Source: Oligoflexia bacterium (lineage in GTDB: Bacteria > Bdellovibrionota > Bacteriovoracia > Bacteriovoracales > Bacteriovoracaceae). From it: DNA of 43,500 nt. The notes beneath the pieces are model-generated. The model was not told where the DNA came from, made no database searches, and was given only the letters and a program-made list of their open reading frames with translations. Positions 8,922 through 17,289 of the stretch are shown piece by piece (position 1 is the stretch's first letter; each line of letters starts with the position of its first letter). The stretch covers positions 1 through 43,500 of the forward strand of contig JADFZW010000039.1 in the NCBI GenBank assembly GCA_015232355.1, read 5' to 3'. A program made the translations under genes and the position numbers.

Positions 8922-10058
8922 ATGAAAAATTATCAATTGGCCGCAAAGGATTTGGAAACATTTTTTGAGAGGATACTCTCTAGCAACTTAAAGCTGGTAG
9001 CTCCTGTTTCCACAACACAACATATAGCTAATCTTAAGAGTAAAACTCAAATTCTTTTTAAAGAGATTCCCACCAAAGAGGATATAAAAAAGATCATCTC
9101 TGACACCTACACAGACATGTCCGCTAAAGAGGTCTTTTTTCCTCAAAGTGAACCAGTGATTGAATACACTCACAAAAAAGGTGGAGCTGTTGATATAAAA
9201 GATGTTGAACCAACACTAAAAGAGACTGTACTCTTTGGTTCCAGGCCCTGTGATGCTTTTGGGTTTTCCCTCTTAGAAAAACTCTTCAGTTGGGATTATG
9301 ATGATCCATTCTTCCTTAAAAGAAGAGACAAAACTACAGTCATCTCTATGGGCTGTACTTCTCCTCTTGAGAGTTGTTTTTGTACATCCGTTGGATTATC
9401 ACCTATGAGTAATATCGGTAGCGATATTCTTTTTACTCCTGTGGATAATGGTGAACGCTATCTGATTGAAGTAGTCACTCCTCGTGGTGAAAAGTTGATT
9501 GAAACTATAAATGGTGCTGTTACAAGTACAACTACAAGACAAAGTATCTTCACAGACGGCAATACACTAGTTCAAAATAAGAACATCCTCGAAGGCAAAG
9601 TTAAAGAGCAGATGAAACGTAAAGAGGATTTTAAAGACATTAGTGATATTTTAAAAGATAAGTTTGATGATTCACAACTTGAAAGCGAAACCTATCGCTG
9701 TCTTGGTTGTGGTGTTTGTTCGATGGTATGTCCAACATGCCACTGTTTTGATATTGTAGATGAAGGTGAATCTTCTCATGGTTACAGAATGAAAAATTGG
9801 GATTCATGTTCATTCGCACTTTTTACTAAACATGGTGGTGGCCATAACCCACGCGATTTACAATTCAAACGCTGTCGTCAACGATACATGCACAAGTTAC
9901 ACTACTATCGCGAAAAGTTTGCTGATGCTCTTTGTGTTGGTTGTGGACGTTGTGTGCGTGCATGTCCGGTTAATCTCGATATCTATTCAGTGGTATACAA
10001 TTTAAAAAAGGCTTATGCTAATAAGAAGAAGGATAACAAGGATAACGATAATGTGTAG
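8922..10058 (+). CDS. flxB: FlxB-like iron-sulfur subunit (AsrA/sulfhydrogenase beta family)
   Basis: The 378-residue protein resembles the beta subunit of sulfhydrogenases and anaerobic sulfite reductase subunit A. The N-terminal domain has FGSRPCDAFGFSLLEKLF, a K-R-R-D-K-T motif and SPLESCFCTSVGLSP. The C-terminal part has C260-x2-C263-x2-C266-x3-C270-P and C338-x2-C341-x2-C344-x3-C348-P, so two 4Fe-4S clusters. I prefer the ATG at 8922 (GAGGT 11 bp upstream) over the ATG at 8904, whose site is only 1-2 bp away; both are in frame. It should pass electrons from FlxA to the Hdr module. The C-terminus ends in a KKDNKDNDN run and overlaps flxA by 8 bp. Confidence 0.8.
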   Translation: MKNYQLAAKDLETFFERILSSNLKLVAPVSTTQHIANLKSKTQILFKEIPTKEDIKKIISDTYTDMSAKEVFFPQSEPVIEYTHKKGGAVDIKDVEPTLKETVLFGSRPCDAFGFSLLEKLFSWDYDDPFFLKRRDKTTVISMGCTSPLESCFCTSVGLSPMSNIGSDILFTPVDNGERYLIEVVTPRGEKLIETINGAVTSTTTRQSIFTDGNTLVQNKNILEGKVKEQMKRKEDFKDISDILKDKFDDSQLESETYRCLGCGVCSMVCPTCHCFDIVDEGESSHGYRMKNWDSCSFALFTKHGGGHNPRDLQFKRCRQRYMHKLHYYREKFADALCVGCGRCVRACPVNLDIYSVVYNLKKAYANKKKDNKDNDNV

Positions 10059-10944
10059 TATGAATTCAACATCAACAGATAAGACAGAATTAAAAAATAT
10101 ATATCGTCCAATGCTAATGAAAATAATTTCCATTGCAGATGAGACCAAAGACACTCGAACTCTAAGATTGGAGTTTAGTGATCAAAAAGAAAAAGATGCA
10201 TTTAATTTTAAGGCCGGCCAATTTGGACTCTACTCTGCTTTTGGCCATGGAGAAGCAGTCTTTTGTATCTCATCTTCACCATCTAAAAAAGGATACATTG
10301 AATGCACCTTTAAAAAAGTTGGCAAGGTAACTGTTGCTCTAAGAAACTTAGATATTGGAGACACAGTTGGATTTCGTGGCCCTTATGGAAATAATTTTCC
10401 TATCGATAATTTAAAAGGAAAAAATCTTCTCTTTATCGGAGGAGGAATAGGACTTGCTCCACTACGATCACTAATCGATAACGTTTTAGATCTTCGATCT
10501 GAGTTTTCTAATATAACTATTCTTTGTGGTGCCAGATCCGTCTCTGATTTTATCTACAAAGGTCAGATTAGAGAGTGGGAATCACGTAGTGATCTAAAAC
10601 TTGTAAAGACTGTTGATGCACTAACTTCTCCTGCTGAAGAGACAGAGTGGAAAGCAAGTAATGGTCGTGTTGGTTTAATTCCTAAAATTTTAGCTGATAT
10701 CAATCCTAGCGCTAACAACACCTACGCTATAGTTTGTGGCCCTCCAATTATGATTAAATTCACTCTACAAGAATTGGAAAAGCTTAACTTTAGTCGAGAC
10801 AAAGTAATTACTACCTTAGAAAATAGAATGAAGTGTGGCTTTGGAAAGTGTGGCCGCTGTAATATTGGCCCAATATACATTTGCAAGGAAGGCCCAGTCT
10901 TTACTGCTGAAGAATTAAAGAACTTACCTCAAAGCGATTTTTAA
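10051..10944 (+). CDS. flxA: FlxA-like NAD(P)H:flavin oxidoreductase subunit
   Basis: The protein is 297 residues from the ATG at 10051, which has AAGGA 8 bp upstream; the ATG at 10060 is an alternative. Domains run in the AsrB/HydG/PyrK order. An FAD-binding barrel has FKAGQFGLYSAFGHGEAVFCISSSP and GFRGPYGN. A NAD(P)-binding fold has GGGIGLAPLRSL from about residue 130 and CGPPIMI. A [2Fe-2S] loop has C262-x4-C267-x2-C270-x7-C278. In FlxABCD-HdrABC complexes this subunit oxidises NADH, or reduces NAD in the reverse direction, and feeds HdrA. It is the last gene of the operon. Confidence 0.85.
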   Translation: MCSMNSTSTDKTELKNIYRPMLMKIISIADETKDTRTLRLEFSDQKEKDAFNFKAGQFGLYSAFGHGEAVFCISSSPSKKGYIECTFKKVGKVTVALRNLDIGDTVGFRGPYGNNFPIDNLKGKNLLFIGGGIGLAPLRSLIDNVLDLRSEFSNITILCGARSVSDFIYKGQIREWESRSDLKLVKTVDALTSPAEETEWKASNGRVGLIPKILADINPSANNTYAIVCGPPIMIKFTLQELEKLNFSRDKVITTLENRMKCGFGKCGRCNIGPIYICKEGPVFTAEELKNLPQSDF

Positions 10945-10965
10945 ATACTTAAATACTCAAATACT
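10942..10965. repeat. 8-bp tandem repeat after flxA
   Basis: TAAATACT, TAAATACT and CAAATACT follow one another. The first unit begins with the flxA stop codon. The period is not a multiple of three. No hairpin terminator is visible in the short gap to the converging gene. Confidence 0.85.
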
Positions 10966-10974
10966 ACTGTTTCT

Positions 10975-13671
10975 TTACTTTAATAAGCTATGTACATATC
11001 GGTCGCGAACTATATTATAATCAATCATAAGATCAATTGTCTCACAACCAGTACCAGTCCAAAAAGTACGACCAGAAAAATATTGTAAGTACTGATTGTC
11101 GTCACTATTTACCACTCCAGGAATATTTTTTATTGCAAGTTGATCTGCAATCAAATTTCTATTAAAGATACTTGAATATAGTAATCCTCTCTCAACTGTT
11201 TTATCTTTAGTAACCTGAGTAGACTTAATATCCCCCATATAAGAGATCAACTCTTTCTCTTGCTGACTTAATTCCTTACTTAATTCCACTTCAGGTATCG
11301 AAGTTTTCGGCAACGTGGATGAAAATGTCGACTGACTCTTAGTCAACTGACTCTTAAAAGTAAATGGTGTCTTTTGGTTTTTGGCCAAAATAAAATAATC
11401 ACCACTCTTTTTAAAAATTAAAAAAGTGGGAAATACTTCTGCTACCGCTTTAAAGACACTCACTACAGCTAAACAATCCAAACCATAAGAATGAAACCAT
11501 AGCGACGCCACTCCATTAGATGTAAGCTTACTTGATAGCAACCTAAAAAAATCAACAGTAAATAATCCAGCAACTCCATTAATCCAAGGATTGGATGGTT
11601 CATTAATAATTAAATCAAATTTTTTATTGGTATGTTTCAAAAATTCACGACCATCTCGATTTTCAATATGCACTCTAGGATCAAACCATATTCGATAATT
11701 ATGTTCATAAAAATATTTTTGCGAAAAATTCAACATCTCTTTGGATATCTCAACAATCGTGCTAGATTTAAGTTCTGGATAATTAAGCGTCTCTGCAAAT
11801 GTTACCCCAATTCCAAGTCCAATAGTTACAATATTTTCAAATTTATTTGTTAATATATGAGGCAGTAACACCACCAACTTAGTAGTTCGAATATCTCCAA
11901 CATTGTTACCTCCATCAATTTTTCCATTTACCTTAAAGATTCTATGAGAGGGAATGCTGACACTACGATGAACGCTAATAAAAGCAAAGGGATCATCTTT
12001 GTACTCTAATATTTTATTGTAATTAAAATTCGAGTAACTTCTCAAATCGACAAGGCCCATGTTTACCAATTCCTCCGAAGTACGCACGGCCTTACGATTA
12101 TAAAAATGACCGCTACTATACAATTCATAATCAAATGGTGGAATTATATAAAAAGAGGTAATCGCAAGCAGTACTAGAGGAATAAACAACATAACTTGCC
12201 TACTCAAATTTGCGGTTGCAGAGGCCAGTAATAAAAAGTATGCAAATAATGAAATAGCAATCAACAACACATAGGTTGTTTGTGCTAAAAATTCCACTCC
12301 CCAATTTGCTAAAATAACAAATGCACCTATTAGCGAACCAAAAATCAATCCAACAATGTTAGATGCATATCCAAAGGAAATTAATTTTATTCTTCTTTTA
12401 GCAATTGTCATCTCATTACTGCTCACTAACAAATCAATAGCAAAAGGAAAAATCAGACCCATCAAAATCAACGATGGTAAAAAAATTATTAATAGATGAG
12501 TAAATTGCAATAATGAATATAATACAAATTTAGGTACTAATCGTTGATGCCACCACAATACCATCGTAGGCATACAAGATAACAAATATGTTCCTATCGA
12601 AAAAAAGATAGCTGCTGCTAAAGGGGCAAAAATTAAAATATTTTTTTTACTATCAATTTTACTATTCATAGAACTAATAATAAAACCCCCTATAACTATT
12701 CCTAGCAAAACTAGCGCAGTAACGATTGGAAAAATATAAACTGATCCTCCAAAAACCACGCTCGACATTCTATTGAGAATTATCTGAGCAAACATTGAGA
12801 CAATCCCTATTAACATTAAAATAACAAAAATCATCCACTCTCTTTTGGATATTCCACTAATCAAATCTGCTAAAGAAAATTTAAAATTTTTAAATCTTTT
12901 CACCTTTTCTACTTTTCCCACTTTTTCCACTTTTTCCACTTTCCATTCAAAGATAGAAATTTCACTAAAACTAACACCAATGATTACTAGAATGAAATTA
13001 ATTGAAGCAGCAACCAGCATGGCCTTTGAATATCCAAGTGCAGGTATAATAAAAAATCCACTCACAATACTTCCTAAAAATGCACCAAGAGTATTAAATG
13101 CATATAATGTTGATACCTTTACATTGTAATTGTAATTGTAATTGTAATCTCCATCTCCACGGCCATCTCCATGGTCACCTTTTTTACAATTAAGAAAGTA
13201 ATCACTAAGTAGAGGAAGAGTCATCCCCATTAAGAAAGTTGGAATTAAAATCAACACTCCAAAAAATATAAATTGCAATAAGCTTATTGAAAAAATATTT
13301 AAGGAGAACTTTAAAACAATGCTATTAAATGGATGATCTAATATCTTAAGTAACGAATCGAAAAACATTCCATATATTCCAACCAACATTTCCACTACAA
13401 AATATAAAAAAATAGATGGAAGCTTGATAACATTTAAAATTTTAGGAGTAAAAAGTGCGCCCAGACCAAGACCACATAGATAAGCACATAACAAAGTAAC
13501 CATCGCATAGACGGTAAATCCCATCACTAATTGCACTCTTTGCAACCAGGCCACTTCATAAATGAGAGCTGAAAATCCACTTAAAACAAAACAACAAAGT
13601 AACAACACAGATTCTTTTGAATATCCAAATTTCGATTTCAATTCCGATTTCGATTTCAATATGAACTCCAT
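10975..13671 (-). CDS. Fused MFS-type membrane protein / spermidine-synthase-like domain
   Basis: The 898-residue protein has about 12-14 hydrophobic segments up to residue ~520, then a soluble Rossmann methyltransferase/aminopropyltransferase-like domain. That domain has TIGLGIGVTFAE near residue 615, SSTIVEISKEM, DPRVHIENRDGREFL and EPSNPWINGVAGLFT near 690. True spermidine synthases carry an Asp-rich D-S/T-S-D-P motif where this has E-P-S-N-P, so aminopropyl transfer is doubtful. No polyamine gene is nearby. Two repeat tracts sit in loops: NYNYNYNYN near residues 175-183, and VEKVEKVGKVEKVK near 242-258. The start ATG lacks a clear ribosome site, and an AT-rich 238-bp gap separates it from the next plus-strand candidate. 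Confidence 0.85.
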   Translation of the reverse strand: MEFILKSKSELKSKFGYSKESVLLLCCFVLSGFSALIYEVAWLQRVQLVMGFTVYAMVTLLCAYLCGLGLGALFTPKILNVIKLPSIFLYFVVEMLVGIYGMFFDSLLKILDHPFNSIVLKFSLNIFSISLLQFIFFGVLILIPTFLMGMTLPLLSDYFLNCKKGDHGDGRGDGDYNYNYNYNVKVSTLYAFNTLGAFLGSIVSGFFIIPALGYSKAMLVAASINFILVIIGVSFSEISIFEWKVEKVEKVGKVEKVKRFKNFKFSLADLISGISKREWMIFVILMLIGIVSMFAQIILNRMSSVVFGGSVYIFPIVTALVLLGIVIGGFIISSMNSKIDSKKNILIFAPLAAAIFFSIGTYLLSCMPTMVLWWHQRLVPKFVLYSLLQFTHLLIIFLPSLILMGLIFPFAIDLLVSSNEMTIAKRRIKLISFGYASNIVGLIFGSLIGAFVILANWGVEFLAQTTYVLLIAISLFAYFLLLASATANLSRQVMLFIPLVLLAITSFYIIPPFDYELYSSGHFYNRKAVRTSEELVNMGLVDLRSYSNFNYNKILEYKDDPFAFISVHRSVSIPSHRIFKVNGKIDGGNNVGDIRTTKLVVLLPHILTNKFENIVTIGLGIGVTFAETLNYPELKSSTIVEISKEMLNFSQKYFYEHNYRIWFDPRVHIENRDGREFLKHTNKKFDLIINEPSNPWINGVAGLFTVDFFRLLSSKLTSNGVASLWFHSYGLDCLAVVSVFKAVAEVFPTFLIFKKSGDYFILAKNQKTPFTFKSQLTKSQSTFSSTLPKTSIPEVELSKELSQQEKELISYMGDIKSTQVTKDKTVERGLLYSSIFNRNLIADQLAIKNIPGVVNSDDNQYLQYFSGRTFWTGTGCETIDLMIDYNIVRDRYVHSLLK
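12903..12947 (-). repeat. 9-bp tandem repeat in MFS/spermidine-synthase-like gene
   Basis: Units near CTTTTTCCA (plus strand) are in frame and encode V-E-K / V-G-K repeats in a loop between membrane blocks. Confidence 0.85.
13123..13146 (-). repeat. 6-bp tandem repeat (ATTGTA)x4
   Basis: Four exact ATTGTA units encode NYNYNYNY. They are followed by a CCATCTCC-type stretch encoding GDGRGDGD. Both lie in a loop of the fused membrane protein. Confidence 0.92.
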
Positions 13672-13909
13672 AACTGATAAAAAAAACTCTTTTGTTTAAT
13701 TCTACGTATTTTAAGAGTGGTAATTCCATCTATTTTATTTCTTAATAGCGCAAGTTTTGGAACATTTTATTTAAACTAAAATCGTCAACTATCTTTATAT
13801 AGAATAAAATGGAATAAGAATTGCAAAACAAATACTAGATGACTACAAAAACCTAATATTGTTAGTGCATCGTCTAAATAACTGAGGAATTAGAGGATAA
13901 AAAATAGAA

Positions 13910-14065
13910 ATGAAAAATCTTTTACTCATCATGGATGACGATATTTCTGATAATGTATCTCAAATGGTTTCCTTTAGAGACCAGGCGATGGTTGATGTTA
14001 GTCCCTTTTCTGCACTAATAATTCATTTTATTTTCTTAAACAAATTTATCAACGGAGGTTTTTAA
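13910..14065 (+). CDS. Possible 51-residue small protein
   Basis: An ATG at 13910 opens a 51-codon frame whose stop overlaps the spacer between the ribosome site (CGGAGG) and start of the next gene, so coupling is possible. An AGAGGA lies 12 bp upstream, rather far. The peptide is MKNLLLIMDDDISDNVSQMV... with a hydrophobic ALIIHFIFL stretch near the C-terminus. No family is recognised. It could instead be untranslated leader of the Cys-Trp repeat gene. If so, 13672-14068 is a 397-bp gene-free stretch in which I see only AT-rich sequence and a TGGAACA motif at 13758-13764. Confidence 0.3.
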   Translation: MKNLLLIMDDDISDNVSQMVSFRDQAMVDVSPFSALIIHFIFLNKFINGGF

Positions 14066-14068
14066 ACT

Positions 14069-14644
14069 ATGAAAAGATTTTTATGTTTATCTTTAATGTT
14101 AGCTTTCTCTCTTTCTTTTTCTCTTTCATCACTCTACGCAGATGATTTTGATGGCGGATACTACAGCTACTGTCAAAGCTTACCCACAGCACGTGATTGT
14201 GTTAACAATCCATCATGTTTCTGGGATGTAAGATCTAATATGTGCTTTGATCGCAATAATCCAAATCCTAACCCTAACCCAAATCCTTATCCAAATCCTT
14301 ACCCACAACCAATGAGTTGTCGCGATCATTACAATCAATATAATTGTCAACAAGACAGAAACTGTTCTTGGAGTTTTGTAGATCGCATGTGTGTTGATGG
14401 TTGGGATCAACCAAATCCAAATCCACAACCATATAACTGCAACTTCTTAAGAAATCCAAATTCCTGCAATAGAAATTATAACTGTCAATGGGATTATCGT
14501 TTCAACAGATGCGAAAGGAAAAATCAACATCCATATCCAATGGATTGTCGTATGATCCGCAACTCACGTCAATGCATGAGTACTCCTGGATGCGCTTGGG
14601 ATACTATTCGTAATTTCTGTATGCATAACCCTTACGGAAGATAA
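14069..14644 (+). CDS. Secreted Cys-Trp repeat protein
   Basis: The 191-residue protein has a clear signal peptide (residues 1-25, cleavage near LYA-DDF) and an ACGGAGG ribosome site. The mature part contains four copies of one motif with invariant spacing: C-x8-C-x5-C-x-W-x6-C. They run from CQSLPTARD to CMHNP and are separated by Asn/Pro-rich linkers (NPNPNPNPYPNPYPQP, then NPNPQP). The four Cys per repeat suggest two disulfides per ~26-residue module, like small PSI/EGF-type modules in extracellular adhesins, although I cannot name the family. It should be exported to periplasm or outside. It is apparently monocistronic, with 148 bp to the next gene. Confidence 0.8.
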   Translation: MKRFLCLSLMLAFSLSFSLSSLYADDFDGGYYSYCQSLPTARDCVNNPSCFWDVRSNMCFDRNNPNPNPNPNPYPNPYPQPMSCRDHYNQYNCQQDRNCSWSFVDRMCVDGWDQPNPNPQPYNCNFLRNPNSCNRNYNCQWDYRFNRCERKNQHPYPMDCRMIRNSRQCMSTPGCAWDTIRNFCMHNPYGR

Positions 14645-14792
14645 TTTTTTCTTTCTTCCATTACGGTTATTATTTCCATTAATCTTCTCAATAGCTGATC
14701 TGCAACCCTAAAAATAAGTATAAAAAATAAACCTAAAATAAAAAAAATAAATTATAATATAGTAAATATTATCGTTTTAATTGGAGATAAAA

Positions 14793-15449
14793 ATGTCTTT
14801 TATTAGAATAACTTTAATTTTATTATCTTTTCTTTTAATCTCTATCCATCAAAACAAATTCAACTCCTTTGCTCAATCATCTCCTCCAAAATTTAATAAC
14901 AAAGAGGATTGTTCAACAATTAACGGTGAATTACAAGCGGCCAAACACGCTGCTATCACATCTTGTAAATGGATAGAGGAATTAGGGTCCGGAGATAAAA
15001 ATGATGAGAAGAGTGCCTTTTATAAAATAGCAGCAAGTAGATTTTGTGAAAACAACTACGTTTGGATTCAAGAATATATTCCTAATTTAACAGATAAAAC
15101 ACCAGCAGAATACAAAACAGTTCTTCTTCATCCTGTTAAACCGGCACTGGAAAATGATCTTAAACTGATTCATAAAGAATTTGCTCGCTCATATAAAATA
15201 GTAGAGCAACACAATTTAGCTGCTTCATTAAACAACGGAAAGGGTTGCTGGGATTACTATTACTGGACTAAACCAGGTCAAGAAATCCCAACCGAAAAGA
15301 TTAGCTTTATTATTCGATGTAAAGATAAAATAACTGGAAAAGAGATGATGGCCGCGGCCGGTGCACATGCTACTCACGCTACCTATAAAAAAATTAATCC
15401 TCCAGAATGTAATGGGACTGATAATCCACATCCTTACGAAAAAAAATAA
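14793..15449 (+). CDS. Secreted protein of unknown function
   Basis: The protein is 218 residues from the ATG at 14793, which has a GGAG site about 6 bp upstream; a TTG within that site is unlikely to be the start. Residues 1-28 form a signal peptide ending near SFA-QSS. The mature protein has six Cys (in DCST, SCKW, FCEN, GCWD, RCKD and PECN), which suggests disulfides, and a Gly/Ala/His-rich AAAGAHATHATYK near the end. I do not recognise it. Its last 56 bp overlap the 3' end of the converging isochorismate synthase gene, an unusually deep convergent overlap. Confidence 0.6.
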   Translation: MSFIRITLILLSFLLISIHQNKFNSFAQSSPPKFNNKEDCSTINGELQAAKHAAITSCKWIEELGSGDKNDEKSAFYKIAASRFCENNYVWIQEYIPNLTDKTPAEYKTVLLHPVKPALENDLKLIHKEFARSYKIVEQHNLAASLNNGKGCWDYYYWTKPGQEIPTEKISFIIRCKDKITGKEMMAAAGAHATHATYKKINPPECNGTDNPHPYEKK

Positions 15450-16995
15450 ATTGCTTAATACTCTCTAATTTCTCTTCTGTCTCTTGCCACTCCTTATCTG
15501 GATCTGATTTTCTTACAATTCCCGCACCAGCAAAGAGATATACTTTATCGCTATCTCCAACTAAAAGGGCAGAACGTATTCCAACAGCAAATTCAGCACA
15601 CTCTCGATTAAAATATCCAAGTGCTGAAGCATAAAGTTCTCTTTTAAACAATCTATTCTGCTCTAAAAATCTGATTGCCAAATTTTTAGGATATCCACAA
15701 ACTGCTGGAGTAGGATGCATCTTCATTAAAAGTTTTTTAATATTATCTAATTCATTTTTCCCTTCAGAAGCTATCGTAGCTTCAAACCTAGAGTATAAGT
15801 GATGCAATTTTTTAAGTCTCAATCTATCCAAATATCCAACTCTTTTCCAATTGTCCCTACCCACCACTTCATCTAAAACCTCCTCAACTCTTAAAACTAC
15901 TAGTTTATGTTCCTCGATATCTTTCATAGTAAAATCTTTATCAAGCTCATCTGCAGATGCAGATGCAGATGCAGATGCAGAAACAGTACCTGCAATTGCT
16001 TCAGTAAAGATTTTTTTATCTTTCAAGCAAAAAAGTCGCTCTGGTGATACTGACACAAAATATTTTGCCTTATCAAAATTCCAAATTATTATGTATGATC
16101 TTTCCAAAAGACCATCATAATAACTACCTCTAAAAATTTTTTCAAAAATTTTTAAAAAATTTATACTTTTTGATCTACTACTATTACTCTCTAGTAACAC
16201 TCTTTTCGCCAAAACTACCTTTAAAAATCTCTCATCCTTTCGGGCACTCTCCTTAAAATTGATAATCTCATCTCGCCATTTTTCTTTACTTGGAATTATC
16301 TCCTTAATGGAAAAATCCACTGAATCATCAATATTTAAATTTAAATTTAAATTATTATCTTTTGTTGTTGTGATTATCCCAATTGCTCCAATAATTTCAT
16401 TGATTTTTTCTTTGAATTTTTGAAACAAATAATTGTTGGCATCACCCTCATCAACATTTATCTCTGTTTCTTGCGACACATGCGATACATGCAACACTTG
16501 CATACTAACACTAAAATGAAAATTTTCTCCTGTTTCTACTCCCGCTCCTTCTCCTTCTCTTTTCCTTAACGTCAATTCCATAAATGGTAAGAAAATTTTT
16601 TTGCCAGCAAAATCACTCTCAAAAGGAATTCCACCCCAAAAACGAAAATTGCTGTTCAAAGATAATATATTTTCAATAATCTCATCACTTTGTTCATAGT
16701 CCTTATCATCATGGTCATTATCAAATTCAATGATCGACGATAGTGCCAAAACTAAATTGTCACCATCTCTTTCCTTAAATACAAATTTTGGAAATACTTC
16801 ATCAGATGCAATCAATCTTGATACATCCGCTAATGTTAATAAAATATCCACATTTTCTTCATAAAAACGAATTGACCTATAAGATTTATTACCACTAATC
16901 CTACAAGAGCTCTCTATCTTCTCACTTGATAATATTGGTAATACTTCTAATAGATTTAAAAGATATTCTCTAAAATTCTCCAATGCTTTGCTCAT
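15394..16995 (-). CDS. menF: Isochorismate synthase (MenF/EntC family)
   Basis: The 533-residue protein converts chorismate to isochorismate, first step to menaquinone or some siderophores. An AGAGGA site precedes the ATG. The C-terminal chorismate-binding domain has the expected series: YIIIWNFDKAKYFVSVSPERLF, EAIAGT near 332-337, K...EEHKLVVLRVEEVL, H-x-Y-S-R-F-E, MHPTPAVCGYPKNLA, ELYASALGYF, VGIRSALL and AGAGIVRKSDPDKEW. The family normally has A-G-T-R-x-R-G after the E-A-I; here a SASASASASA run, encoded by five GCAGAT-type units, replaces that loop. N-terminal ~250 residues are variable, with a NLNLNLNI tract. No other men or ent gene is in the window, so the pathway is not settled; menF is a best guess. 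Confidence 0.82.
   Translation of the reverse strand: MSKALENFREYLLNLLEVLPILSSEKIESSCRISGNKSYRSIRFYEENVDILLTLADVSRLIASDEVFPKFVFKERDGDNLVLALSSIIEFDNDHDDKDYEQSDEIIENILSLNSNFRFWGGIPFESDFAGKKIFLPFMELTLRKREGEGAGVETGENFHFSVSMQVLHVSHVSQETEINVDEGDANNYLFQKFKEKINEIIGAIGIITTTKDNNLNLNLNIDDSVDFSIKEIIPSKEKWRDEIINFKESARKDERFLKVVLAKRVLLESNSSRSKSINFLKIFEKIFRGSYYDGLLERSYIIIWNFDKAKYFVSVSPERLFCLKDKKIFTEAIAGTVSASASASASADELDKDFTMKDIEEHKLVVLRVEEVLDEVVGRDNWKRVGYLDRLRLKKLHHLYSRFEATIASEGKNELDNIKKLLMKMHPTPAVCGYPKNLAIRFLEQNRLFKRELYASALGYFNRECAEFAVGIRSALLVGDSDKVYLFAGAGIVRKSDPDKEWQETEEKLESIKQFIFFRKDVDYQSHYILED
15953..15982 (-). repeat. 6-bp tandem repeat (GCAGAT) in isochorismate synthase
   Basis: There are four exact GCAGAT units plus one GCAGAA. 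In frame they encode Ser-Ala repeats directly after the conserved E-A-I-A-G-T motif. Confidence 0.92.
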
Positions 16996-17289
16996 GCTTT
17001 CAATGTCCTCTATCTCTTCATACCATTATTGGCCCAAACCATTATTGCCCTAGATATTTATCACTTTTATTTACTAAATATTTTTTATTTATATTTGTAA
17101 ATTCATTATTTATAAAAGAGTAACTATTTGTAATTTAAAATAATTAAATAAAAATTAAATAATAATTATTGTTCCTTAAATTTAAAATATTTATTTTTTA
17201 ACACCAATACCCAAACATCCTTTACAATTTTAAGATGTGGGTTTGTGAATTCTTTTAAAATAAAACAATAACAGGAGATCTATTAATTT
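16996..17289. other. AT-rich divergent intergenic region
   Basis: This 294-bp gap lies between the start of the isochorismate synthase gene and the start of a secreted-protein gene. It must hold promoters for both. It contains a 16-bp tandem duplication around 17022-17053 (ACCATTATTGGCCCAA then ACCATTATTGCCCTAG) and a long run almost free of G and C. No RNA gene is recognised. Confidence 0.5.

Noticed and set aside
10945..10974. Rho-independent terminator between flxA and the converging membrane gene
   Set aside because: Only AT-rich repeats are present, with no G+C-rich stem; no convincing terminator of this type was seen elsewhere in the window either.
14213..14459. Antisense open frames over the Cys-Trp repeat gene (IWIRIWVRVRIW-like)
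   Set aside because: They are shadows of the NPNP-coding repeat on the other strand and have no ribosome site.
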